Shown here piece after piece: positions 56,579 through 63,004 of a stretch of DNA of 64,000 nt; the first letter of the stretch is position 1, and each line of letters opens with the position of its first letter. This DNA comes from a virus. The notes under the pieces are model-generated. The model was given only the letters and a program-made list of their open reading frames with translations, had not been told where the DNA came from and did not search any database. The stretch covers positions 62,001-126,000 of IMG/VR virus record IMGVR_UViG_3300032242_002454. One strand, 5' to 3'. The translations under genes were made by a program, and so were the position numbers.

Positions 56579-57532
56579 ATGGCTCATGCAGTTGAACAGA
56601 TGATGTTTGTTGGTGCGACCCCGTGGCACGGTCTGGGCAATAAGCTCGACGAAGCTCCCACGGTTTCGGAAGCGATGACCGCTGCCGGTCTGGATTGGGA
56701 AGTTGGTCTGAGAGATTTGATCACGCTGGAAACGAATCAACCCGTTCCAGCCCGTGCGACTTATCGCAAGACTGATGACAGCATCTTGGGCGTTGTCGGC
56801 CCGCGATACACTCCGCTGCAAAACAGCGAAGCGTTCGATTGGTTCCAGCCGTTTCTGGACGCTGGCGAGTGTGCATTGCATACTGCCGGTTCGCTCCACA
56901 GCGGTCAGAAGGTTTGGGTTCTCGCCCAACTGAACCGCGACAATAGCGAGATCGTGAAGGGTGACGAGGTTGGGAAGTTCATTCTTCTCAGCAACTCGCA
57001 CGATGGCACGACTGCTATTCGGGTTGGCTATACGCCGATCCGCGTTGTTTGTGCTAACACTATGGCAATGGCCCATAGCAAGAGCAGTGGTTCCAAGCTG
57101 ATCCGTATTCGTCACACCCGTTCCAGCAAGACCAATCTGGAAAACGTGCGAGACATTATGGACAACATCAACATGGAGTTTGAGGCGACTGCGGAACAGT
57201 TCAAGTTCCTCGCGTCCAAGAACTTCAATCAGGCCGACATTCGTCGCTATGTCAAGGTGATGCTTGACATTGACGGTACGCCGGACGATCAGATCAAGAC
57301 TCGTACCAGAAACATCATGGACGAGATTCTGAATCTGGTCGAAGGCCCGAAGCAGAGTGCGACGGGTGTTCGTGGAACTTGGTGGGCCGCGTACAACGGC
57401 TACAACGAGTACCTGAATTACAACAAGGGTCGCACGGAAGATAACCGTCTCGACAGCCTGTGGTTCGGACTCAACGCCAACGATAACACGAAAGCGTTGG
57501 AAAGGGCTATGGAGTTCGCTCAGGCACTCTAA
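56579..57532 (+). CDS. DUF932 phage protein
   Basis: 317 residues from ATG 56579 (AAAGGG upstream; two nearer ATGs are less well spaced). MAHAVEQMMFVGATPWHGLG, RDLITLETNQPVPARATYRKTDDSILGVVGPRYTPLQNSEAFDWF, GSLHSGQKVWVLAQL, LLSNSHDGTTAIRVGYTPIRVVCANTMAMA and WWAAYNGYNEYLNYNKG are the blocks of the DUF932 / phage-plasmid-like family. Function is not established; often among early, highly expressed phage genes. GC content clearly above the neighbours and a strong terminator follows, fitting high expression. Confidence 0.88.
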   Translation: MAHAVEQMMFVGATPWHGLGNKLDEAPTVSEAMTAAGLDWEVGLRDLITLETNQPVPARATYRKTDDSILGVVGPRYTPLQNSEAFDWFQPFLDAGECALHTAGSLHSGQKVWVLAQLNRDNSEIVKGDEVGKFILLSNSHDGTTAIRVGYTPIRVVCANTMAMAHSKSSGSKLIRIRHTRSSKTNLENVRDIMDNINMEFEATAEQFKFLASKNFNQADIRRYVKVMLDIDGTPDDQIKTRTRNIMDEILNLVEGPKQSATGVRGTWWAAYNGYNEYLNYNKGRTEDNRLDSLWFGLNANDNTKALERAMEFAQAL

Positions 57533-57557
57533 TCCCTCTCAATGGGGGTTGACACGG

Positions 57558-57593
57558 GAGCCGCCACTCAGCAATGGGTGGCGGTTCTTTTTT
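57558..57593 (+). terminator. Intrinsic terminator after DUF932 gene
   Basis: GAGCCGCCAC pairs with GTGGCGGTTC (10 bp, one G-T) around a 10-base loop, followed by TTTTTT. Confidence 0.92.
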
Positions 57594-57607
57594 GTCTATA
57601 GGCAACT

Positions 57608-57697
57608 TGACATAAACCCTTGTCAATAAAGGACTTAGGGCGGGCCGGGGCGGCCGAATTTTATCTAAGTTATTTGATACCAACGACTTACGTCAAA
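57608..57697 (+). repeat. Double-dyad intergenic cassette A16
   Basis: GACATAAACCCTTGTC / AAAGGACTTAGGG, core CGGGCCGGGGCGGCCG, ATCTAAGTTATTTGATAC / AACGACTTACGTC. The last complete copy. It follows a true terminator, so termination is unlikely to be the only role of the cassette. Confidence 0.88.
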
Positions 57698-57725
57698 TTA
57701 GTCAAAGAAACTCATAAGCTTAGTG

Positions 57726-57754
57726 TTGGCAACGGGTTACGATGACGATATACT
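57726..57754 (+). promoter_or_regulatory. Promoter TTGGCA-17-TATACT
   Basis: Spacer ACGGGTTACGATGACGA. The 577-base gap 57533-58109 contains the terminator, A16, this promoter, B4, a cassette remnant and a second promoter; a 38-codon frame at 57804 overlaps B4 and is not supported. Confidence 0.65.
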
Positions 57755-57841
57755 GTATGTGGACGTAAGGCGTGTGGTGGCAAGGGTTTAGGATAAAAAG
57801 ATAATGAATAATGTAAAGATAGGATCATATTCATTTGTCTC

Positions 57842-57889
57842 GCCTAATCCAGCGGATTTGCTGACGTTGCTGGTAGTCAGCCAGAATTG
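57842..57889 (+). repeat. Structured element B4
   Basis: GCCTAATCCAGCGGATTTGC hairpin, then GCTGACGTTGCTGGTAGTCAGC with GCTG/CAGC ends. Confidence 0.7.
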
Positions 57890-57915
57890 TGGCTATAGTA
57901 ACATGATTCACTGTT

Positions 57916-57950
57916 CCTAAGTTCTTATGTTTCAACCACTTGCAGCCGAT
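57916..57950 (+). repeat. Family A remnant
   Basis: CCTAAGTTCTTATGTTTCAA / CCACTTGCAG: one dyad, with the second arm decayed; its end overlaps the next -35. Confidence 0.55.
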
Positions 57951-57968
57951 ACTACAGTATGGTATACT
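57940..57968 (+). promoter_or_regulatory. Promoter TTGCAG-17-TATACT
   Basis: Spacer CCGATACTACAGTATGG. Confidence 0.72.
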
Positions 57969-58109
57969 AGACAGTGTAACAACGATAGTAACAATCGCTC
58001 TGCTTGTTGAGACTAATTCTCAATAGATAAAGATGATTAGATATTGTTGTCTAATCTTATAGTCAGGCAAAAAATGGGAGCCCTTGTGATGCAGAAGGAA
58101 AAAATTATT

Positions 58110-58292
58110 ATGACTGATAAAAATAGAGAGAAAATAACTGATCTCTATTGCAACAGACTATTGGACGATATGGACTTTAGCACACTGTACTGTTTTGCTT
58201 TTGATATGTTGAAGGATAGTAAGAGTGGGTTGACTAATAAGATGTTGGAAGATCAAATTGCTGATTATTACCCTGACATTCTGGAGAACTAA
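58110..58292 (+). CDS. 60-residue conserved phage protein
   Basis: MTDKNREKITDLYCNRLLDD then MDFSTLYCFAFDMLKDSKSG, MLEDQIADYYPDILEN. The pattern R..I.DLYC..L..DMD...L..FA.D...........L...I..YYPD.LE is common in small phage proteins (function unknown). AAGGA about 14 bases before ATG. The 58044 and 58089 starts give only low-complexity extensions. Confidence 0.65.
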   Translation: MTDKNREKITDLYCNRLLDDMDFSTLYCFAFDMLKDSKSGLTNKMLEDQIADYYPDILEN

Positions 58293-58439
58293 ATGGAAAT
58301 AGATATTACTAAACAAGAAGCTTGGAAACTAATAGATGCTATTCAAGCCTACATGAAAGATTATACTGTTACGGGGCCAGTTCATAAAACATTTGATGCT
58401 ATTACTAAAAAGTTAAAGGGGGTTGTGCAGGAGAAATAA
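58293..58439 (+). CDS. 48-residue hypothetical protein
   Basis: MEIDITKQEAWKLIDAIQAY then MKDYTVTGPVHKTFDAITKKLKG. Starts next to the upstream stop (TAAATGG). The type (LT..E...I..AI.........) resembles 62526 and 61489. Confidence 0.58.
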   Translation: MEIDITKQEAWKLIDAIQAYMKDYTVTGPVHKTFDAITKKLKGVVQEK

Positions 58440-58468
58440 TAAGTTACTAACTGGGTGAGTTTGGTTTG

Positions 58469-58501
58469 TAAGTTGTTTGTTCTCAAGGGTTTGCGTCAAC
58501 A
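58469..58501 (+). repeat. Family A remnant
   Basis: GTAAGTTGTTTGTTCTCAAG / GGTTTGCGTCAAC: right-hand dyad only, overlapping the next -35. Confidence 0.5.
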
Positions 58502-58520
58502 GTGCCGATATGGTATACTA
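58492..58520 (+). promoter_or_regulatory. Promoter TTGCGT-17-TATACT
   Basis: Spacer includes TGCCGATATGG. The gap 58440-58793 otherwise contains only the small frame at 58616. Confidence 0.65.
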
Positions 58521-58615
58521 AGGCTGCGGTGGATAGTGGTCAACCCTAACTTCTAACTAATTGGACAATATCATTTTTATTATCCTTGTTCTTATGATCT
58601 TCTTCGTGGAATAAA

Positions 58616-58693
58616 ATGTGTGTAAATTGCGGTGGATGGGAGAGAGTATTACTAGATACTATAGATTCTAAGAATCTCTTATTTGTATTCTAG
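58616..58693 (+). CDS. Possible 25-residue CxxC peptide
   Basis: MCVNCGGWERVLLDTIDSKN and LLFVF; GTGGAATAAA precedes the ATG. An overlapping upstream frame from TTG 58561 would encode LDNIIFIILVLMIFFVE. Both are too short to be sure of. Confidence 0.3.
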   Translation: MCVNCGGWERVLLDTIDSKNLLFVF

Positions 58694-58793
58694 CTTATTG
58701 TAAGTTCTATAACTCTTATTCACTTCCCCCTGCATAATACATATCCTAAATCAGAAACCCTGTCAAGTAAAAAAACTTTTTAAGTGAAATCTT

Positions 58794-58961
58794 ATGGCTG
58801 AAATTGAGATAGGTTATTGTATCGTTGGACTAATTTCTTTAGTATCATTGATTGGAATGATATCCATTATCAGTGATATGATCTTTAATAGAGAAATAAA
58901 AAATGTAACTATAAAACGAAAGGAACCTCGCATTGATTGGGCCGAATTCGTTAAGGACTAG
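58794..58961 (+). CDS. 55-residue single-span membrane protein
   Basis: MAEIEIGYCIVGLISLVSLI with GMISIISDMIF forms a membrane helix, then a basic tail (NREIKNVTIKRKEPRIDW). AAGTGAAATCTT before ATG. Confidence 0.55.
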   Translation: MAEIEIGYCIVGLISLVSLIGMISIISDMIFNREIKNVTIKRKEPRIDWAEFVKD

Positions 58962-58997
58962 TCAGCAATTTTAAGGGAGTCAGTTAATAAATAACAT

Positions 58998-59026
58998 TTG
59001 TCTCCTCCTCCCCTCTCTGGTATAAT
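58998..59026 (+). promoter_or_regulatory. Promoter TTGTCT-17-TATAAT
   Basis: Followed by ACACTAGTCAACGAGG and a family A half-arm (AAGGACTTACGG at 59073). Confidence 0.65.
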
Positions 59027-59132
59027 ACACTAGTCAACGAGGCCAATAGTCAGACATCATGGTGAGATGATGAAGGACTTACGGAATCATGGGCAAAGAG
59101 TTGTTTTTAACTTTTAAACCATGAGGTGTACT

Positions 59133-59387
59133 ATGCGTACTCGATATGTTAGTGAGATTAATCGTAAGGAAGTTCAAAGAAAGTATATTGATGTTATCTT
59201 GGGCGAATTAGACTTCATGCAAATCAAAGATAGATTAAGAGACTATCTTGAGCATGAAAAAGATAAAGAATCTAATTATGCCTTAGAAGCAGAGATACGA
59301 AAAGAAGCACCAGAAGTATTGGTGGAAAATTGGGAAGATTTTAATGGGCCTGCTACTCTAACACAAGAGGAGCATTATCATGCCTAA
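59133..59387 (+). CDS. 84-residue acidic hypothetical protein
   Basis: ATG 59133, with GAGGT upstream. MRTRYVSEINRKEVQRKYID then VILGELDFMQIKDRLRDYLEHEKDKESNYALEAEI, EEAPEVL. Same general type as 58110 (short helical phage protein ending in an acidic segment). Confidence 0.6.
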   Translation: MRTRYVSEINRKEVQRKYIDVILGELDFMQIKDRLRDYLEHEKDKESNYALEAEIRKEAPEVLVENWEDFNGPATLTQEEHYHA

Positions 59388-59631
59388 GAAATTTCATAGG
59401 ATAATTTCTTTTGAAGTAGAAGGTGAAATTTATGATCACCTAGCATCTCCAGAAGATATTCTAAAAAGCTATGAGTGGAAGTTTAAAGGTTTTCACGACA
59501 ATCATGAGGATAAATGTTTCTTAGAATCATCTCATGATGATAGTCGCGGACGCATTACTAAAATAGTGCGAAAGAATAAAATCGGTAAGACCGATAAAGC
59601 AGATACAGAAACTTTTACAATTAACCAATGA
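59380..59631 (+). CDS. 83-residue hypothetical protein
   Basis: MPKKFHRIISFEVEGEIYDH then LASPEDILKSYEWKFKGFHDNHEDKCFLESS. GAGGAG 10 bases upstream; overlaps the previous gene by 8 bases. Confidence 0.58.
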   Translation: MPKKFHRIISFEVEGEIYDHLASPEDILKSYEWKFKGFHDNHEDKCFLESSHDDSRGRITKIVRKNKIGKTDKADTETFTINQ

Positions 59632-59639
59632 GGTGATTT

Positions 59640-59747
59640 ATGAATTATCAATTATTGTATTGGGGTCTTGGTGGAGTTATAGCACTGGTAGCATTAGTAT
59701 CGTTATACTATTACTCATGTCATTGTTCTCCTCCATCAATCAAATAG
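59640..59747 (+). CDS. 35-residue membrane peptide
   Basis: MNYQLLYWGLGGVIALVALV then SLYYYSCHCSPPSIK; one membrane helix and CHC. GAGGTGATTT precedes ATG. Confidence 0.5.
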   Translation: MNYQLLYWGLGGVIALVALVSLYYYSCHCSPPSIK

Positions 59748-59783
59748 TAATTTGATGTTAACTTAATCCGGTGAGGTTAGTCC

Positions 59784-59830
59784 CAGCTAATCTCCCGGAT
59801 TTGGTTTTAGTGGTAATAGTCAGCGACATT
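59784..59830 (+). repeat. Structured element B5
   Basis: CAGCTAATCTCCCGGATTTGG then TTAGTGGTAATAGTCAGCGA. 35 bases before a -35. Confidence 0.65.
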
Positions 59831-59864
59831 GTGGAGTCAGTAGGATTGATTAAGAAAAACAAAC

Positions 59865-59892
59865 TTGACCGTATATCTCCGATGTCTATTAT
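59865..59892 (+). promoter_or_regulatory. Promoter TTGACC-16-TATTAT
   Basis: 56 bases before the secreted-protein ATG. Confidence 0.65.
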
Positions 59893-59947
59893 AGAACATC
59901 AACAGTCGCAAGGAAGCGACATCACTTTCCCAAGGAGATATTTTATT

Positions 59948-60163
59948 ATGATGAAGTTTATTCTAGTTGTTGCTCTTATGGTATTTGGTTCATCTGTCTA
60001 TGCTGGTGAATGTGCTAATGGTAATTGTACACTCCGTAGCAGGACTGTCAATGTTACAAGAGAACTAATTTCAGTTCCAGTAACAGTAACACGCCGAACT
60101 GTTGAGGCTACTCGTAATGTTGGTCGCAGGACTGTGGCTCGCGTTCGCAGCGTTGTTCGTTAA
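59948..60163 (+). CDS. Secreted R/V/T-rich protein, planctomycete-like
   Basis: 71 residues. AAGGAGATATTTT precedes ATG 59948; the longer frame passes through the promoter. Signal peptide MMKFILVVALMVFGSSVYA, then GECANGNCTLRSRTVNVTRE with a Cys pair and a basic Val/Arg/Thr tail (VTVTRRTVEATRNVGRRTV). Exported, basic protein of the sort found in planctomycete genomes; may bind polyanions at the surface. A strong terminator follows. Confidence 0.68.
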   Translation: MMKFILVVALMVFGSSVYAGECANGNCTLRSRTVNVTRELISVPVTVTRRTVEATRNVGRRTVARVRSVVR

Positions 60164-60225
60164 TATTCTGGTTGATAGTTTGAAGGATCATGAAAGATTT
60201 GTCAGACTATAGATCACACGGAAAA

Positions 60226-60257
60226 TTCCCCTGAAGAAATTCGGGGGTTTTTTCTTT
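60226..60257 (+). terminator. Intrinsic terminator
   Basis: CCCCTGAA pairs with TTCGGGGG around a GAAA loop, followed by TTTTTTCTTT. Confidence 0.93.
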
Positions 60258-60266
60258 ATATTTGTA

Positions 60267-60314
60267 TCAGCTAATATAAAAGGGTTGGATTTTATGGATA
60301 CAGTCAGCGAGAAC
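60267..60314 (+). repeat. Structured element B6 at a start codon
   Basis: CAGCTAATATAAAAGGGTTGG, then TTATGGATACAGTCAGCGAGAA, ending 4 bases before ATG 60319. Here the element is the untranslated leader itself. Confidence 0.65.
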
Positions 60315-60318
60315 TCTT

Positions 60319-60507
60319 ATGATTGTTAGTATTAAAATACAGAATGAAATGAACTGTGAATATATTTGCCAAAAGATTCAAGAAGCTATTAGTAGATATC
60401 AACAACAAAATAATATGCCAGACCTAACAGACTCTCTACTCATTATTGATATCAAGAAACCCAATGAGGATACTGAACTTATTCCAAAATTAGAATTTAA
60501 AACTTGA
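60319..60507 (+). CDS. 62-residue hypothetical protein
   Basis: MIVSIKIQNEMNCEYICQKI then QEAISRYQQQNNMPDLTDSLLIIDIKK. No usual Shine-Dalgarno, only the GCGAG of B6. Unknown family; pattern similar to the last gene of the window. Confidence 0.55.
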   Translation: MIVSIKIQNEMNCEYICQKIQEAISRYQQQNNMPDLTDSLLIIDIKKPNEDTELIPKLEFKT

Positions 60508-60532
60508 TAGATCATCCTGCATCATGTATAAT
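60504..60532 (+). promoter_or_regulatory. Promoter TTGATA-17-TATAAT
   Basis: Overlaps the stop codon of the upstream gene; B7 lies in the resulting leader. Confidence 0.72.
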
Positions 60533-60560
60533 ACTATTGGGATAATATGTACTTTTGTCC

Positions 60561-60610
60561 CACCTAAAATTCCGGGTTTGGAATTTATGGAAACAGTCAG
60601 CGAGAATTAG
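60561..60610 (+). repeat. Structured element B7 at a start codon
   Basis: CTAAAATTCCGGGTTTGGAA then TTTATGGAAACAGTCAGCGAG; ends a few bases before ATG 60613, downstream of a promoter, so it is transcribed in the leader. Confidence 0.7.
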
Positions 60611-60612
60611 TC

Positions 60613-60750
60613 ATGGCAAAAAAGAAGTGTTGCAAGAATAAATGCTGTGGGGAAAAACCAGTAGAAAATATTGACCCGGCCCCTGAACCTAAACTTCTTC
60701 CTAAAACAAATTTCTTCCTAGAACTAATTAAGAAAAACTTCCGATCATGA
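60613..60750 (+). CDS. 45-residue Cys/Lys-rich protein
   Basis: MAKKKCCKNKCCGEKPVENI then DPAPEPKLLPKTNFFLELIKK. Two CC pairs in a basic N-terminus may bind metal. Leader is element B7. ATGA overlap with the next gene. Confidence 0.55.
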   Translation: MAKKKCCKNKCCGEKPVENIDPAPEPKLLPKTNFFLELIKKNFRS

Positions 60751-60878
60751 AAGATGGATTAGAAGTGTTGGGATTTGTTGCTGGGTTGTTTGTATTTGTG
60801 GAAATTTTAATTCCCCTATTATCATACTACTGGAATAGCTATGTTAATCAATCAGATTCTAATAAGCGTAGCGACTAA
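60747..60878 (+). CDS. 43-residue membrane protein
   Basis: MKDGLEVLGFVAGLFVFVEI then LIPLLSYYW; one membrane helix. Overlaps genes on both sides. Confidence 0.52.
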   Translation: MKDGLEVLGFVAGLFVFVEILIPLLSYYWNSYVNQSDSNKRSD

Positions 60879-60996
60879 GTTCCCAGTTCCAGTATTGATC
60901 CATGATGATCCTACTAGAATATTCATTTCCCTAATAGGACTATTAATCCTGTCAGCAATCCTCTATAGGGTTATGAGGTATTATGGTGGAAAATAA
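60841..60996 (+). CDS. 51-residue membrane protein
   Basis: MLINQILISVATKFPVPVLI then IFISLIGLLILSAILYRVMRYY. Overlaps the previous gene by 38 bases in another frame; TGGAATAGCT before ATG. Confidence 0.45.
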   Translation: MLINQILISVATKFPVPVLIHDDPTRIFISLIGLLILSAILYRVMRYYGGK

Positions 60997-61102
60997 TAAT
61001 CTTATTATATATGGCCCACATATCATTTTCTCCTGCATCATCATTCGATCAGCTTTGATCTGGTATTTAGAGCATTTTTTATATGAGGACTATAATGAGT
61101 AA
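60983..61102 (+). CDS. 39-residue hydrophobic protein
   Basis: MVENNNLIIYGPHIIFSCII then IRSALIWYLEHFLYEDYNE. ATGAGGTATT gives GAGG upstream. Overlaps both neighbours. Confidence 0.45.
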   Translation: MVENNNLIIYGPHIIFSCIIIRSALIWYLEHFLYEDYNE

Positions 61103-61274
61103 GGTTTCAAAAAAAGAAGAATTTCATATCCCTTTTATTAAGGAACTAGTATTTGTGGGGCTAGTTACTATAGTTTCTATGCTTTCTGTGCGATTTTTTG
61201 TAACTTCTTTTATGTCACCAACCCTTAATCCCCCCAATATTATCTATACAGATTCCCAGATTACTGAAAAGTAG
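61095..61274 (+). CDS. 59-residue membrane protein
   Basis: ATG 61095 with GAGGA upstream. MSKVSKKEEFHIPFIKELVF then VGLVTIVSMLSVRFFVTSFM; one membrane helix and a short outer tail. Last of four stacked membrane genes. Confidence 0.55.
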   Translation: MSKVSKKEEFHIPFIKELVFVGLVTIVSMLSVRFFVTSFMSPTLNPPNIIYTDSQITEK

Positions 61275-61418
61275 GGTTTTGTTAGGTAATATCGTCTATT
61301 ATGTGGCTAATTCAATATTAATTCACTTATTAGCTTATCCCGTGGTGAAAATTGGGTTAAAGGACTAAAGGAATTGTAGCATATCGGCCTAAAGTTGTCA
61401 AGCCTCATCTGCCGATAC
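61275..61418 (+). other. Intergenic stretch without recognised features
   Basis: No useful frame. Contains AAAGGACTAAAGG and AGTTGTCAAGCC, weak echoes of family A; otherwise nothing clear before the promoter at 61419. Confidence 0.3.
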
Positions 61419-61447
61419 TTGACAGATAGGATGACCTGTGGTATACT
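61419..61447 (+). promoter_or_regulatory. Promoter TTGACA-17-TATACT
   Basis: Spacer GATAGGATGACCTGTGG; GCCGATAC lies directly upstream of the -35. Drives the long run 61489-63255. Confidence 0.82.
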
Positions 61448-61488
61448 GCTACTAATAGGGTTGGAAATGTTAATAAAGTAGGGGAAAA

Positions 61489-61656
61489 ATGTATAAAAAC
61501 GTATTATTGACCGATAAAGAAATCGCCCTCCTCAAGCGTGTTGTAGGAGATCATTTGCATGAAAAATTGACTCCAGAACGTCAAAACTTGACCATTATTT
61601 ATAATCGTCTCAGGGACATCAAACCCACAAAAAAATACAATCAAAGTATCAATTAG
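61489..61656 (+). CDS. 55-residue hypothetical protein
   Basis: MYKNVLLTDKEIALLKRVVG then DHLHEKLTPERQNLTIIYNRL. The LTDKEI..LK......L......L..I..RL layout recurs at 63486-63824. TAGGGGAAAA before ATG. Confidence 0.58.
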   Translation: MYKNVLLTDKEIALLKRVVGDHLHEKLTPERQNLTIIYNRLRDIKPTKKYNQSIN

Positions 61657-61688
61657 GGTCATAATCCCACAAATCAAAAAGAAATCAA

Positions 61689-61913
61689 ATGAAATCAGAA
61701 TATCTCAATTTGACAATAGATTTGGTCGAATTGTTGTACAATCCTAACTTGTCAAAGCGTAACTATATGCTCAGGATTAAGAATGATATTTATCAGAAAT
61801 ATGAGACAGTATTAAGGAGAGATGAACTAAAGGTGTTAGCCGATTTTATTAATGAGTTTTTGGATGACACTAATGGTAACAACTATGTGGAACTTTTTGA
61901 GGGAGATGAATAA
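61689..61913 (+). CDS. 74-residue hypothetical protein
   Basis: MKSEYLNLTIDLVELLYNPN then LSKRNYMLRIKNDIYQKYETVLRRDELKVLADFINEFL. The end (DELK.LADFINEFL) resembles that of the next gene, so they are probable paralogues. Confidence 0.6.
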   Translation: MKSEYLNLTIDLVELLYNPNLSKRNYMLRIKNDIYQKYETVLRRDELKVLADFINEFLDDTNGNNYVELFEGDE

Positions 61914-62098
61914 TGAGTATTGTGACTAAGGATTCTTATAAGGCTGATGTTTTTAATTTTGAAATGGAGAAGTTTGGGTCTATTTTTAATTTGACCATAA
62001 ACAATGTTATTAGTTGGGATTGGCAAAAACTTAAACTTACCAAAGATGAGATTGTGGGGCTGGCTAATTTTCTTAATCAGTTTGTGGAGGAAAACTAA
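61913..62098 (+). CDS. 61-residue paralogue of the preceding protein
   Basis: MSIVTKDSYKADVFNFEMEK then LTINNVISWDWQKLKLTKDEIVGLANFLNQFVEEN; the TKDEIVGLANFLNQF end matches RRDELKVLADFINEF upstream. TAATG overlaps on both sides. Confidence 0.6.
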   Translation: MSIVTKDSYKADVFNFEMEKFGSIFNLTINNVISWDWQKLKLTKDEIVGLANFLNQFVEEN

Positions 62099-62277
62099 TG
62101 GTAATTCAAAAAACTTGGACAGACCTTTTGGGAAAGCCTCAAGGTAATGAAAGTGTTGATGGGAAAGATATTGTGAGGGAAGTTAGTCCTCATCAATTTA
62201 GAATACTGTGGTCATGCTGCACTAATAAAGAAGCTAATTGGATTTATACCTATTGGACAACTATGGAGAATAGCTAA
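62098..62277 (+). CDS. 59-residue hypothetical protein
   Basis: MVIQKTWTDLLGKPQGNESV then DGKDIVREVSPHQFRILWSCCTNKEANWIYTYW. TAATG overlaps with both neighbours; GGAGG upstream. Confidence 0.58.
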   Translation: MVIQKTWTDLLGKPQGNESVDGKDIVREVSPHQFRILWSCCTNKEANWIYTYWTTMENS

Positions 62278-62504
62278 TGAAATGGAACATAGAACTTGTC
62301 AAAGCAAAACACAGGTTTGAGACAGACCATTCATTAAACCAGCTATCATATTATGATACTATGTCAGATTGTTTGGTTCCTATGCTTGACGAGCCTTTGT
62401 CTCCTAAATTAATTTTGCAAATGGAAGAATTTTCACAATCGGACAAGGGAATTGTATTCATGGATTATAAAACTCACAAAATAGGCTTAATAATTAATAA
62501 CTGA
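62277..62504 (+). CDS. 75-residue hypothetical protein
   Basis: MKWNIELVKAKHRFETDHSL then NQLSYYDTMSDCLVPMLDEPLSPKLILQMEEF. No family. GGAGAATAGCTA before ATG. Confidence 0.55.
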   Translation: MKWNIELVKAKHRFETDHSLNQLSYYDTMSDCLVPMLDEPLSPKLILQMEEFSQSDKGIVFMDYKTHKIGLIINN

Positions 62505-62525
62505 AAAGATATACGGAGAAAACTA

Positions 62526-62705
62526 ATGACTAGATTAAATTTGGATTTGACAACTAAACAGATCAATATTCTATTTAAGGCTTTGGAAAGTCTTGAGAAG
62601 AATAATACTGTAGGAGATACTGAACTTAGTAGAGATATTGTTAAGTTGACAAGATATTTGGATAGTGTGGTGTTTGTTGAGAAATGGTATGTGGAGAATA
62701 AATAA
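62526..62705 (+). CDS. 59-residue hypothetical protein
   Basis: MTRLNLDLTTKQINILFKAL then ESLEKNNTVGDTELSRDIVKLTRYLDSVV; resembles the L....I..L..AL......... type of 58293. GGAGAAAACTA upstream. Confidence 0.58.
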   Translation: MTRLNLDLTTKQINILFKALESLEKNNTVGDTELSRDIVKLTRYLDSVVFVEKWYVENK

Positions 62706-62911
62706 TGACCTATAGTATAGTCTATGAATACGGAGAAGATCCAAATACTTCAATAAAATATATTAGAAATGAATATGGACTATTTTGCTCCAATGGTCGT
62801 TTTTTAAGCAAATGGAGTAACCAAAATGGTTGGCTAGACATTACCACATTTATTGATTATACTCCTATTGAGCAAGTTGAGAGTATTACTAGAAAAATGT
62901 TTGGAGAATAA
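62705..62911 (+). CDS. 68-residue hypothetical protein
   Basis: MTYSIVYEYGEDPNTSIKYI then RNEYGLFCSNGRFLSKWSNQNGWLDITTFIDYTPIEQ. The LFCSNG.F...WS...GW.D...... pattern suggests a small beta domain. TAATG with the upstream gene. Confidence 0.57.
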   Translation: MTYSIVYEYGEDPNTSIKYIRNEYGLFCSNGRFLSKWSNQNGWLDITTFIDYTPIEQVESITRKMFGE

Positions 62912-62914
62912 ATA

Positions 62915-63004
62915 ATGGCTGGACTAGTATTGTTCGGTATATTAGGATATATGGCTTGTATACGAATTTATGATTGGTGGAATGGATATGGGGATTTATT
63001 TTAA
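62915..63004 (+). CDS. 29-residue membrane peptide
   Basis: MAGLVLFGILGYMACIRIYD and WWNGYGDLF; TTGGAGAATAAATA gives GGAG upstream. TAATG joins it to the next gene. Confidence 0.45.
   Translation: MAGLVLFGILGYMACIRIYDWWNGYGDLF

Noticed and set aside
39522-57697. CRISPR array as explanation for the regular repeats
   Set aside because: Copies are about 0.4-3 kb apart with genes between them, not short repeats with unique spacers.
57804-57920. 38-codon frame MNNVKIGSYS and on
   Set aside because: No Shine-Dalgarno, and it overlaps repeat B4, whose nucleotide pattern explains the sequence.
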